From Candidatus Collinsella stercoripullorum (GTDB lineage: Bacteria > Actinomycetota > Coriobacteriia > Coriobacteriales > Coriobacteriaceae), in the NCBI GenBank assembly GCA_019117005.1, contig DXAO01000044.1, positions 86,125 through 150,124 on the forward strand: a stretch of DNA of 64,000 nt, written 5' to 3'. Under the pieces are notes generated by a model that saw only the letters and a program-made list of their open reading frames with translations, had not been told where the DNA came from and made no database searches. Numbering within the stretch: the first letter of the stretch is position 1; each line of letters opens with the position of its first letter. The translations under genes and the position numbers were made by a program. Of this stretch, positions 44,138 to 52,831 are shown piece after piece.

Positions 44138-45238
44138 TCACTTGCGCTGCGGCTCCCAGGCGTCGACGTTGGCGTCGTAGTTCTCCAGGTCACTCGTGCC
44201 CGCGCGGCGCATGGGCGCCAAGATCTCGTCCTGCTGGGCCAGGGTCGACTCCCCCTCCGGGATGGCGAGCGAGACGTCCCAGGACTGGCAGATCTGGTCT
44301 ACGCGGCCGTACATCCACTCGGCGAGCTGCCTCACGTGCTGGATGTCCTCCGCGTACACCGTGTCCTCGGGCGCCTCGAGCGCGTCGATGTCGTCGATGG
44401 TCTGCTGGATGGCATCGCGCAGCTGGTAGGCGGTCTGCGACTCGCTCTGCCGAACGGAGAGGTCGGGCTCGAGGTAGTAGCTGTTGAAGGCGTCGATGAC
44501 CTGGCCGATTGCCTCCTCGGAGTCGTAGGAGACCACCTGCTGGTACGCGGCGTAGATGAAGTCGTAGACCTCGTCGTCGGTGAGGGGCTCGTCGGCAGCG
44601 GGCTCGGCCCCGGCGCCGTCCCCGTCGTCGGCGGGTGCGTCCTGCGAGGCGGAGCCGGCCTCGGCCAGCTGGCGCGACGGGAAGGTCTCCTGCGCCGCGC
44701 GGCGGAAGGACTCGTACACGCCGGGCATGACGCCCAGGGGGTCCATCGCGACGAAGGCGGTGGCCCCGACGGCGAGCGCGATGACGACGAGGGCGATGAT
44801 GAGGCCCCGGTAGGAGCGGCGCCGGGGATGGTAGGGGTCCTCCTCCGCCTCGGCGGAACCGGCGCGCGCGGAGGCGCGCTCGAGGTCGGCCCGGTCGAGG
44901 ACGTTGGTCGCGCTCGGGTCGACCGAGTCGTCCAGCGCGCGGGCGGCGGAGACCGGCTCGTCCATGCGCGGGGCCTCGGTCTCGATGAGGCTCTTGGTGA
45001 GGCGCGGGAAGCTCGCCGTCTTGCCGGCGGCGAGGTCCGCGGAGGCGGAGTCGGTGGAGAGGATGCCGGGGGCCGGGCGCCCGCACTTGGGGCAGGTCCG
45101 GTCGTGGAGGGACAGGCGCGCCCCGCACCCCTCGCAGAACACGAACTCGTCGCGGGAGACGGCGCCCACGTAGCCGTGGCAGTGGGGGCAGAACGTCTCG
45201 CCGTCCTCGATCGTCTTCAGGCAGTGGGGGCAGATCAC
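44138..45238 (-). CDS. Double zinc-ribbon single-pass membrane protein of unknown function
   Basis: No named function. Two zinc ribbons open the 366-aa protein: Cys3, Cys6, Cys17, Cys20 and then Cys35, Cys38, Cys49, Cys52. A disordered linker (60-140) and one membrane helix (about 145-164) follow. Residues 165-366 are then outside, largely helical, with an Ala/Asp-rich patch first (AEPAADEPLTDDEVYDFIYAAYQ). This layout resembles zinc-ribbon membrane proteins such as TcaA/YvbJ of Firmicutes, but I see no clear homology in the outer domain. The GTG start has GAGG upstream. A six-codon reading frame (MTEHLR) ends 15 bp upstream. Confidence 0.78.
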   Translation of the reverse strand: MICPHCLKTIEDGETFCPHCHGYVGAVSRDEFVFCEGCGARLSLHDRTCPKCGRPAPGILSTDSASADLAAGKTASFPRLTKSLIETEAPRMDEPVSAARALDDSVDPSATNVLDRADLERASARAGSAEAEEDPYHPRRRSYRGLIIALVVIALAVGATAFVAMDPLGVMPGVYESFRRAAQETFPSRQLAEAGSASQDAPADDGDGAGAEPAADEPLTDDEVYDFIYAAYQQVVSYDSEEAIGQVIDAFNSYYLEPDLSVRQSESQTAYQLRDAIQQTIDDIDALEAPEDTVYAEDIQHVRQLAEWMYGRVDQICQSWDVSLAIPEGESTLAQQDEILAPMRRAGTSDLENYDANVDAWEPQRK

Positions 45239-45386
45239 GTGGTCCTCGTCTCTCTATCGAAGGTGTTCGGTCATATCGTTCTCCAGGTCCCGCCGGCGGG
45301 GTCCGGCGCATGGCGCGCCCCGCGCGCTCAGGATACCACCATAGCGCACCGCGCGGACACCGGGCCCGGTAACTCCCGGCGCGTCC

Positions 45387-48122
45387 TCAACGTTTACGCT
45401 CCCCTCCCCGGGAGCCCATCGAGACCCTGATGCCCGCGGAGGATTTGGTGACGCGCCTGCGCGCCTGCGCGCCCTCGGCGCGGACGGCCCGGCTCGCCGA
45501 CCTCCGGGCGCGCTCGAGCTCGCGGCGCTCGCGGCCGCGCTCGAGGGCGCCGGCTGCGGCGCGGACCCCCCGGCGCGCGGCGGAGCCGGTCGAGGTGACG
45601 GTGCGCCGCCCGTGGCCGAGCGACACCCTGACCCCGCGCCCGAACCCGGTGGCCGAGCGGGCGCGGCGGCCCCCCAGGCGGTCGACGGCCCCGGCGAGGA
45701 CGAAGAACAGCGCGCAGCCCGCGACCGACACGGCGGCGGTGAGCGCGAGCAGGCCCGCCCCGAGCGGGGCGATGGAGAAGAACGCGGGGAACAGCGCGAT
45801 GCCGCCGACGAGGCCGGCGACCACAGCGGCGAAGAGCGCGGCGCGCAGGCGGGTGAACGGCCAGCTGATCCGCCAGATGAGGCAGCAGCCCACCGACGCG
45901 GTCGCGATGAGGCACATCGTCGAGAGCTCCCGCTCGCCCAGCCCCGCCGCATGGGCGGCGAGCATGCACAGCGAGCACCCGACGAGCACCGCCGCCGACG
46001 CGGGGCACGCGCGCCTCAGCACGTTGGTGAGGAACCTCCCCTGGACGCGCGCGCGGTTGGGCTCGAGCGCCAGGACGAAGCTCGGGAAGCCGATGCAGAA
46101 GAAGTTGATGAGGGTCATCGTGATGGGCTGGAACGGATAGGGCGGCCAGAAGATGCACAGGGCCGCGAGGCCCATGGAGAACAGGGTCTTGGTGAGGAAG
46201 AGCGCCGCGGAGCGCTGGAGGTTGTTGATGGAGCGGCGGCCCTCGGCGACGACGGCGGGCATGGAGGCGAAGTCGTTGTCGACGAGCACGATCTCGGCCA
46301 CGTTGCGCGCGGCGTCCGACCCCGCCGCCATCGCGACCGAGCAGTCCGCCTCCTTCAGCGCGAGGACGTCGTTCACGCCGTCGCCCGTCATGGCGACCGT
46401 GTGGCCGCGCGCCTTGAGCGCCACGACCAGGTCGCGCTTCTGCTGGGGCGTGACGCGCCCGAAGACGCGGTAGCGGTCGATGGCGGCCTCGATCTTGGCG
46501 GGCGTGTCGAGGGTCGTGGCGTCCACGAAGGCCTCCGCCCCCGGGATGCCCACGACGCGGGCGATGGAGGAGACGGTGCGCGGGTCGTCGCCCGAGATGA
46601 CGTTCAGGGTGACGCCCTGGTTCGTGAAGTAGCGCACGGTCTCGGCGGCCGACGGGCGGATCTCGTCGCGGATCGCGACGAGCCCCAGCGGCTCGGCCGC
46701 GCCCGCCATCGATCCGTCCTCGGTGAAGCCCGGGACCCGGGCGACCACGAGCACGCGGCAGGTGTCGGCGAGCGCGTCCACGGCGTCGGAGATCCGCGCG
46801 AAGCGGTCGGGCGCCAGGACGAACTGCGCGGCGCCCATGACGTAGGAGCCCTGCGCGAACGTGGCCCCGCTCCATTTCTTGGAGGACGAGAACGGCACGA
46901 CCGTGAGCGCCTTGGCCTGCTCGCAGGGGCGCGCGGAGTAATGGGACAGCAGCGCGCGGCACGTCTCGTTGGCGTCCGCGGCGGTCGCGCGGGCGATCCC
47001 GCACAGCGCGAAGTCGACCTCGCGCCCGTAGGCGGCGTCGGCGTCCTCGAGCGGGACCGCGCGCCCGTCCGCATCGAAGGCGTAGGCGCCGGCCACCTCC
47101 ATGCGCCCCGAGGTGATGGTGCCCGTCTTGTCGAGGCAAAGGACGTCGACGCGCGCGAGGGTCTCGATGCAGTAGAGCTGCTGGGCGAGCACGCGGCGGC
47201 GCGCGAGGCGGAAGGTGGCGATGGCGAGGACCGAGGAGGTCAGCAGCACGAGGCCCTGCGGGATCATGCCCAGAAGGGCCCCCACGGTCGACAGGATGGC
47301 CGCCGAGACGTCCGACCACGCGGCGTCCCCGGACAGCAGCCAGGCGAAGACGGACTGCCGGGTGCCGGCGGCCGCGTAGGACTCGTAGGCGCTCGAGAGG
47401 AACAGGGCGATGCCGAGCGGCAGCATGATGGCGCTCGCGAACCGGACGATCGAGTCGAGCGCCCGCATGATCTCGGAGTTGACCTTCTTGACGTACTTCG
47501 CCTCGTTGTTGATGCGGGCGACGTAGTTGTCCGCGCCCACGTGCTCGACCCGCGCGCAGACGACGCCGGAGTCGACGAAGCTGCCGCTCATGAGCTTGGA
47601 TCCCGGGAGCTTGCGGATCAGGTCGCTCTCGCCGGTGAGGAGGCTCTCGTTGACGAGCGCCTCGCCGGAGACCACCTCCGCGTCGGCGGGGATCTGGTCG
47701 CCGCGCGCGAGGCGCACGAGGTCGCCCAGGACGATCTGGTCAAGGTCGATCTCGGTCTCGGCCCCCTCGCGGATCACGGTCGCGCGCTTGCTCACGAGCA
47801 GGGTGAGGCGGTCGACCATGCGCTTGGAGCGCAGGGCCTGGAAGATGCCGATGCCGGTGTTCAGCAGGACGATCGCGAGGAAGGTGAGGTTCTTGAAGGA
47901 GCCGGTCGCGATGACGAGGGCGGCGAGCACGACGTTGATGAGGTTGAACAGCGTGCAGACGTTCTCGGCCACGAGCTCGCGGACCGACTTGGTCTTGAGC
48001 TCCATGTTGACGTTGACCTGCCCCGCCTCGATGCGCTCGCGCACCTCGTCGAGGGTGAGGCCGTCGAGGCGCGCGTCGGGCGCGGCGGAGGTTCGGTCGG
48101 ATGAGCGGTCGCGGTCGTCCAT
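45387..48122 (-). CDS. P-type ATPase, CtpE/Exp7-like (probable cation pump)
   Basis: The 911-aa pump has the P-type hallmarks: TGES (163-166) in the actuator domain, phosphorylated Asp331 in DKTGT, nucleotide-site Lys in SSKKWSG, and TGDGVND (579-585). About ten membrane helices are predicted. Together with the short cytoplasmic start this suits the CtpE/Exp7 branch, for which calcium uptake is reported in mycobacteria. Membrane helix 4 reads MIPQGLVLLTS, with Gln where many cation pumps have Glu. The last 110 residues form a cytoplasmic tail very rich in Arg, Ala, Gly and Ser. The ATG is at 48122. Transported ion not determined. Confidence 0.88.
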   Translation of the reverse strand: MDDRDRSSDRTSAAPDARLDGLTLDEVRERIEAGQVNVNMELKTKSVRELVAENVCTLFNLINVVLAALVIATGSFKNLTFLAIVLLNTGIGIFQALRSKRMVDRLTLLVSKRATVIREGAETEIDLDQIVLGDLVRLARGDQIPADAEVVSGEALVNESLLTGESDLIRKLPGSKLMSGSFVDSGVVCARVEHVGADNYVARINNEAKYVKKVNSEIMRALDSIVRFASAIMLPLGIALFLSSAYESYAAAGTRQSVFAWLLSGDAAWSDVSAAILSTVGALLGMIPQGLVLLTSSVLAIATFRLARRRVLAQQLYCIETLARVDVLCLDKTGTITSGRMEVAGAYAFDADGRAVPLEDADAAYGREVDFALCGIARATAADANETCRALLSHYSARPCEQAKALTVVPFSSSKKWSGATFAQGSYVMGAAQFVLAPDRFARISDAVDALADTCRVLVVARVPGFTEDGSMAGAAEPLGLVAIRDEIRPSAAETVRYFTNQGVTLNVISGDDPRTVSSIARVVGIPGAEAFVDATTLDTPAKIEAAIDRYRVFGRVTPQQKRDLVVALKARGHTVAMTGDGVNDVLALKEADCSVAMAAGSDAARNVAEIVLVDNDFASMPAVVAEGRRSINNLQRSAALFLTKTLFSMGLAALCIFWPPYPFQPITMTLINFFCIGFPSFVLALEPNRARVQGRFLTNVLRRACPASAAVLVGCSLCMLAAHAAGLGERELSTMCLIATASVGCCLIWRISWPFTRLRAALFAAVVAGLVGGIALFPAFFSIAPLGAGLLALTAAVSVAGCALFFVLAGAVDRLGGRRARSATGFGRGVRVSLGHGRRTVTSTGSAARRGVRAAAGALERGRERRELERARRSASRAVRAEGAQARRRVTKSSAGIRVSMGSRGGERKR

Positions 48123-48157
48123 GGCGCTCCCCCGGTTCTCGTGGTGGCTCGCATATG

Positions 48158-48193
48158 AAAAGAGAACCGGCCCCTGGCGGGTGCACGGTTCTC
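48158..48193 (-). terminator. Terminator after tRNA-Arg
   Basis: On the minus strand CGGTTCTC/GAGAACCG arms (48162-48169 and 48186-48193) are followed by TTTT (48158-48161). It lies between the tRNA and the ATPase gene. Confidence 0.75.
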
Positions 48194-48204
48194 CGTCTCA
48201 TCGG

Positions 48205-48281
48205 TGGTGCCCCATGTCGGATTCGAACCAACGGCCTTCTGCTCCGGAGGCAGACGCTCTGATCCCCTGAGCTAATGGGGC
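48205..48281 (-). tRNA. tRNA-Arg, anticodon CCG
   Basis: The minus strand folds into a full cloverleaf. The 7-bp acceptor stem is GCCCCAT/ATGGGGC, the D arm carries AGCTCAGGGGATCAGAGC, and the anticodon loop CTCCGGA reads CCG. The T arm contains GGTTCGAATCC, followed by discriminator A and an encoded CCA (48205-48207). It decodes CGG, a codon expected to be frequent at this GC content. Confidence 0.95.
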
Positions 48282-48294
48282 GCAACGGAGAACG

Positions 48295-48300
48295 ATTATA
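48295..48300 (-). promoter_or_regulatory. -10 element (TATAAT) of tRNA-Arg
   Basis: A perfect TATAAT on the minus strand lies 14 bp before the tRNA 5' end. No good -35 is seen at 16-18 bp. Confidence 0.6.
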
Positions 48301-48415
48301 GCGGTATGCGCCGGCGCGCGCCACCGTTCACAAAATCGACCCGAACGCCCCCGCGGGAGGCCGCGGGGTTACAACTTCGCCACCTTACCTCCCCCGCCCC
48401 GCTCCCCCGCGTCTT

Positions 48416-48424
48416 TGGTATACA
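48416..48424 (+). promoter_or_regulatory. Extended -10 promoter of the aromatic operon
   Basis: TGGTATACA is an extended -10 (TG-n-TATACA) 57 bp before the first ATG, predicting a leader of about 50 bases. No -35 match is visible. The leader has a CGCGGCCGGACGCCGCG-like stem but no Trp, Phe or Tyr codon run typical of attenuation. Confidence 0.5.
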
Positions 48425-48481
48425 CTGCTTCCTTACCCGAACACACGACACGCCGCGGCCGGACGCCGCGAGGGAGGCACC

Positions 48482-49501
48482 ATGATCGCGATACTGCGCA
48501 AGACCGCATCTGACGAGGCCGTCGGCCACCTCGTTTCCTGGATCGAGGGCAAGGGGCTGCAGACCGACGTCAGCTACGGCGAGAACGAGATCGTGATCGG
48601 CCTTGTGGGCGACACCACGCGCATCGACCCCTTCCTGCTCGAGTCGATGGACATCGTCGAGCGCGTGCAGCGCGTCTCGGAGCCCTTCAAGAAGGCCAAC
48701 CGCAAGTTCCACCCCGCCGACACGGTGGTCGACTGCGGGCACGGCGTGCGGATCGGCGGCGGCGCCTTCCAGGTGATCGCCGGGCCGTGCTCGGTCGAGG
48801 GCGACAACCTCATCGCCATCGCGCGCCGCGTGAAGGCCGCCGGCGCCACCATGCTGCGCGGGGGCGCGTTCAAGCCCCGCACCTCCCCGTACGCCTACCA
48901 GGGGATGGGGGCCGCCGGCCTCGACCTGCTGCGCGAGGCGTCCGAGGAGCTCGACATGCCCATCGTGACCGAGGTCATGGACCCGCGCGACGTGGGCCTG
49001 TTCGTGGACAAGGGCATCGACGTCATGCAGGTCGGCGCCCGCAACGCCCAGAACTTCAGCCTGCTCAAGGAGGTCGGCAAGACCCAGGTCCCCGTGCTGC
49101 TCAAGCGCGGCATGTCCGGGACCATCGACGAGCTGCTCATGGCGGCGGAGTACATCATGAGCGAGGGGAACCCCAACGTGATCCTGTGCGAGCGCGGCAT
49201 CCGCACCTTCGAGACGCGCACGCGCAACACCTTCGACCTGAACGCCGTCCCCGTCCTGCACCACCTCTCCCACCTCCCGGTGGTGGCCGACCCGAGCCAC
49301 GCCACCGGGTACACCCGCTACGTCGAGCCCATGGCGCTCGCCGCCTGCGCGGCAGGTGCCGACGGCCTCGAGATCGAGGTCCACGACCGCCCCGAGCGCG
49401 CCTGGTCCGACGGCGCCCAGGCCCTCACCCCCGACCAGTTCGACCGGACGATGGAGCGCATCCGCGCCATCCGCTCCGTGATCGCGGCGGACGGCGAGTA
49501 G
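48482..49501 (+). CDS. aroF: 3-deoxy-7-phosphoheptulonate (DAHP) synthase with N-terminal regulatory domain
   Basis: This is the first enzyme of the shikimate pathway, condensing PEP and erythrose 4-phosphate. The 339-aa protein joins an N-terminal ACT/ferredoxin-like domain (about 1-70, MIAILRKTASDEAVGHLV) to a type I-beta barrel with IAGPCSVEGDN, FKPRTSPYAYQG, ARNAQNFSLLKEVG and DPSHATG. The extra domain usually gives feedback inhibition by Tyr or Phe in the Thermotoga-type enzymes. The ATG has GGGAGG upstream. It is the first gene of the operon, 200 bp from the divergent tRNA-Arg. Confidence 0.94.
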   Translation: MIAILRKTASDEAVGHLVSWIEGKGLQTDVSYGENEIVIGLVGDTTRIDPFLLESMDIVERVQRVSEPFKKANRKFHPADTVVDCGHGVRIGGGAFQVIAGPCSVEGDNLIAIARRVKAAGATMLRGGAFKPRTSPYAYQGMGAAGLDLLREASEELDMPIVTEVMDPRDVGLFVDKGIDVMQVGARNAQNFSLLKEVGKTQVPVLLKRGMSGTIDELLMAAEYIMSEGNPNVILCERGIRTFETRTRNTFDLNAVPVLHHLSHLPVVADPSHATGYTRYVEPMALAACAAGADGLEIEVHDRPERAWSDGAQALTPDQFDRTMERIRAIRSVIAADGE

Positions 49502-49503
49502 CC

Positions 49504-50400
49504 GTGGCCGGCGAACGTGACGGCATGACCGTCGGCATCCTCGGGCTCGGGCTCATCGGGGGCAGCTTCGCCCGCGCCTTCCGCGCCGCGGGCGCGGAGG
49601 TCCTCGCCTACGACACGGATCCGGACGTCCTCGCGGCGGTGATGGTCGAGACCGTCGCGGGCGAGCTCGACGACGCCTCCGTGGGCCGCTGCGACCTCAT
49701 CGTGCTCGCCGCCTACCCGGCGGCGTGCGTGTCGTGGCTGCGCGACCACGCCGAGCTGCTCGGTTCGTGCTCCGACGTCGCGGCCGGGACCGGCCCGGTC
49801 GTCATCGACACCGCGGGCGTCAAGGGCCCGGTTTGCGGCGAGGCCTTCGCCCTGGCCGCCGAGCACGGGTTCGCCTTCGTGGGGGCCCATCCCATGGCGG
49901 GCGCGGAGAACTCGGGGTTCGCCTTCGCGCGCCCCGACCTGTTCCGCGGAGCGCCCATTGTCCTCACGCCCCCGCCCTCAGACGACATAGCGCGGCTGCT
50001 TCTGCTCGACCGCGTGAACACCCTGCTCGCCCCGGCGGGCTTCGGGTCCATGAGCGTGACCGACCCCGCCGAGCACGACCGCGTCATCGCCTTCACAAGC
50101 CAGCTCGCCCACGTGGTCTCCAACGCCTACGTCAAGAGCCCCACCGCCCGCTCCCATCACGGCTTCTCGGCGGGGAGCTACCGCGACCTCACGCGCGTCG
50201 CGCATCTGAACGCCCCCATGTGGGCCGAGCTCATGATGGACGACGCGGAGAACCTGTCGCGCGAGATCGGCTGGCTCGTCGACGCGCTGCGCGCCTACCG
50301 CGACGCGCTCGACGCGGGCGACCGCGACCGGCTCCGCATGCTGCTCGCGGAGGGCGACCGCATCAAGCGCTCCCTCGACGACGAGCGCGACGGCGAGTAA
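49504..50400 (+). CDS. tyrA: Prephenate dehydrogenase
   Basis: TyrA oxidatively decarboxylates prephenate to 4-hydroxyphenylpyruvate for tyrosine. The protein is 298 aa from GTG 49504, 2 bp after aroF with only a weak GAG site. An ATG at 49525 (MTVGILG...) is an alternative that gives 291 aa. It has the NAD-binding GLGLIGGSFARA, then DTAGVKGPV, the catalytic His in HPMAGAENSGF, and SQLAHVVSNAY with SHHGFSAGSYRDLTRVA. No ACT domain is present at the C-terminus. Confidence 0.92.
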   Translation: MAGERDGMTVGILGLGLIGGSFARAFRAAGAEVLAYDTDPDVLAAVMVETVAGELDDASVGRCDLIVLAAYPAACVSWLRDHAELLGSCSDVAAGTGPVVIDTAGVKGPVCGEAFALAAEHGFAFVGAHPMAGAENSGFAFARPDLFRGAPIVLTPPPSDDIARLLLLDRVNTLLAPAGFGSMSVTDPAEHDRVIAFTSQLAHVVSNAYVKSPTARSHHGFSAGSYRDLTRVAHLNAPMWAELMMDDAENLSREIGWLVDALRAYRDALDAGDRDRLRMLLAEGDRIKRSLDDERDGE

Positions 50401-50409
50401 GGAGGAACC

Positions 50410-51513
50410 GTGTACACCCTCGATGTCGATGCCTCGACCCCCTACCGCGTCCATATCGGCACCTTCCTGCTCGAGCGCGTGGGCGCCATCGCGCGCGAGG
50501 CCGCCGGGGGGCGGCGCGCCGTGATCGTGACCGATTCGAACGTCGGCCCGCTCTACGCGGCCCCCGTCAAGACGGGGCTCGAGGAGGCGGGATACGAGAC
50601 GGGGGTCTTCACCTTCGAGGCGGGCGAGCGCAGCAAGCGCGCGCAGACCTACATCTCCATCCTCGAGTACCTCGCCTCGCGCGAGCTCACCCGCACCGAC
50701 GTGGTGGTGGCGCTCGGGGGCGGCGTGGTGGGAGACGTCGCCGGCTTCGCCGCCGCGACCTACATGCGCGGCTGCCGGCTGGTCCAGGTGCCCACGAGCC
50801 TGCTGGCCATGGTCGACTCCTCGGTCGGCGGGAAGACCGCGATCGACCTCGATGCGGGGAAGAACCTCGCGGGCGCCTTCTGGCAGCCGAGCGCCGTCGT
50901 CGCGGACGTGGGCTGCCTGGCGACGCTCGAGCCCGCTCAGTTCGCCGACGGCTGCGGCGAGGTCGTGAAGCACGCCGCGATCGCCGACGCGGACCTGTTC
51001 GCCGAGCTCGAGCGCACGCCGCTCACCCTCGACCTGCTCATGCGCGACGTCGAGCGCACCGCGCTGCTCATCGCCCGCAACATCGACATCAAGCGCGCGG
51101 TCGTGGCCGCCGACGAGCGCGAGTCCGGCGTGCGGAAGCTGCTGAACTTCGGCCACAGCATCGGCCACGCCGTGGAGGCCTGCGACCGCTACCGCACCGG
51201 GCACGGGACCTGCGTGGCGATCGGCATGGTCGCCATCGCGCGCGCCGCCGCGGCGCGCGGCGCGTGCCCGGCCGAGGTCCCCGCGCGCATCGAGGCGCTC
51301 GCCGCCGCCCATGGGCTCGCCACCCGCACCGACCGCGGCGCGGACGAGCTGTTCGCCGCCGCCCTGCACGACAAGAAGCGCACCGGGGACGACATCGACC
51401 TGGTGATACCCCATAGAATCGGCGCGTGCTCGATCGAGCGCGTCCCCCTGACCGAGTTCCGCGCCCTGATCGGCGACGGACTGGACGAGAACGGAGATGA
51501 GCCCGAATGCTAG
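50410..51513 (+). CDS. aroB: 3-dehydroquinate synthase
   Basis: AroB cyclises DAHP to 3-dehydroquinate using NAD and a metal. The 367-aa protein has VVALGGGVVGDVAGFAAATY, VPTSLLAMVDSSVGGKTAID, the metal-binding Glu in GCGEVVKHAAI, and the two metal-binding His in NFGHSIGHAVE and HGTCVAIGM. The GTG start has AAGGAGG upstream. It overlaps aroA by 7 bp. Confidence 0.96.
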   Translation: MYTLDVDASTPYRVHIGTFLLERVGAIAREAAGGRRAVIVTDSNVGPLYAAPVKTGLEEAGYETGVFTFEAGERSKRAQTYISILEYLASRELTRTDVVVALGGGVVGDVAGFAAATYMRGCRLVQVPTSLLAMVDSSVGGKTAIDLDAGKNLAGAFWQPSAVVADVGCLATLEPAQFADGCGEVVKHAAIADADLFAELERTPLTLDLLMRDVERTALLIARNIDIKRAVVAADERESGVRKLLNFGHSIGHAVEACDRYRTGHGTCVAIGMVAIARAAAARGACPAEVPARIEALAAAHGLATRTDRGADELFAAALHDKKRTGDDIDLVIPHRIGACSIERVPLTEFRALIGDGLDENGDEPEC

Positions 51514-52823
51514 CCCGCATCACACCCCGGCCGCTGTCCGGCAGCGTGCCCGCCATCGCCTCGAAGTCCATGGCGCACCGCATGATCATCGCCGCCGCGC
51601 TCTCGAGTGGCACCACGCACGTCGTCTGCAACACCACCTGCGCCGACATCGACGCCACCGTGCGCTGCCTCACGGCGCTCGGCGCGCGCATCGCCCGGGT
51701 CGACGACGGGTTCGAGGTGCACCCGGTCCCCAAGAGCGTGGAGCTCGGGATCCTCAAGGCGTTCCAGGGCGCCGAGCTCGACGCCGGGGAGTCCGGGAGC
51801 ACCCTGCGGTTCATGCTGCCCGTCGCCTGCGCCCTCGGCGCGGGCGCCACCTTCGTCGGCGCGGGGCGCCTGGGGTCGCGCCCGCTCTCCCCGCTCACCG
51901 ACGAGCTCGAGGCCGCCGGCTGCGATATCGAGGGGGACGGCCTGCCGCTCACCGCCCGCGGGCGCCTGCGTCCGGGGCGCTTCGTGCTGCCCGGTTCGGT
52001 GAGCTCCCAGTTCATCTCCGGGCTGCTGCTCGCCTTCCCGCTGCTCCCCGGCCCGAGCGAGATCGAGGTCCACGGGCGCATCGAGAGCCGCCCCTACATC
52101 AACCTCACCGTCCAGGCACTCAAGGCCTTCGGCGTGGACGTCGCGATCGAGCGCGGCGTCGCGGCGGACGGCATCGACGAGGTCACCCGGTTCCGCGCCG
52201 GCGGCCGGCCCTACCGCACCCCGGGCGAGGTGACCGTCGAGGGCGACTGGTCCAACGCCGCCTTCTGGCTCTGCGCCGGGGCCCTCGGCTCCCAGCCCGT
52301 CACCGTGCGCGGCGTGTCCCTCACCTCCGCCCAGGGCGACCGCAACGTGCTTGCCGCGCTCTCGCGCTTCGGCGCGCGCACGCAGCGCGCCTCGGACGCG
52401 GCGACCGTGCAGCCCGACCGCCTGCACGCCTTCTCGATGAGCGCGCAGGACATCCCGGACCTCGTCCCGGTCATCTCCGCGGTCGCCTCCTGCTGCGAGG
52501 GCACGACGGTCATCCGCGACTGCGCGCGCCTGCGCATCAAGGAGTCCGACCGCCTGGCGACGACGGCCTCGGAGCTCAACGCACTGGGCGCGCAGGTCGA
52601 GATCGACCGCGACAGCCTGGTTGTCCACGGCGTCGGGCGCCTCGCCGGCGGCACGGTGGACGCGCACAACGACCACCGCATCGCGATGATGGCAGCCGTC
52701 GCGGCGGTCCGCTGCGACGGGCCCGTCGAGATCCGCGGCGCGGAGGCGGTGGCCAAGTCCTATCCGTCGTTCTTCGACCATTACCGCGCGCTCGGCGGCC
52801 TCGTCGAGCTCTCCGAGGAGTAG
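51507..52823 (+). CDS. aroA: 3-phosphoshikimate 1-carboxyvinyltransferase (EPSP synthase)
   Basis: AroA transfers enolpyruvyl from PEP to shikimate 3-phosphate. The 438-aa protein has the substrate-binding start IASKSMAHRMIIAAALSSG, the PEP loop AGESGSTLRFMLPVA, LPGSVSSQFISGLLLA, the catalytic Asp in DIPDLVPV, IKESDRL, and NDHRIAMMAAV. The PEP loop reads GESGSTLRF rather than the glyphosate-sensitive class I LGNAGTA, so it groups with divergent class II-like enzymes; sensitivity is untested. The ATG lies inside the end of aroB. Confidence 0.95.
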   Translation: MLARITPRPLSGSVPAIASKSMAHRMIIAAALSSGTTHVVCNTTCADIDATVRCLTALGARIARVDDGFEVHPVPKSVELGILKAFQGAELDAGESGSTLRFMLPVACALGAGATFVGAGRLGSRPLSPLTDELEAAGCDIEGDGLPLTARGRLRPGRFVLPGSVSSQFISGLLLAFPLLPGPSEIEVHGRIESRPYINLTVQALKAFGVDVAIERGVAADGIDEVTRFRAGGRPYRTPGEVTVEGDWSNAAFWLCAGALGSQPVTVRGVSLTSAQGDRNVLAALSRFGARTQRASDAATVQPDRLHAFSMSAQDIPDLVPVISAVASCCEGTTVIRDCARLRIKESDRLATTASELNALGAQVEIDRDSLVVHGVGRLAGGTVDAHNDHRIAMMAAVAAVRCDGPVEIRGAEAVAKSYPSFFDHYRALGGLVELSEE

Positions 52824-52831
52824 GGGCACCC

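Noticed and set aside
48205..48281. Attachment site overlapping the tRNA-Arg 3' end
   Set aside because: No direct repeat of the tRNA 3' end and no integrase or foreign genes nearby; a terminator and a core ATPase gene follow directly.
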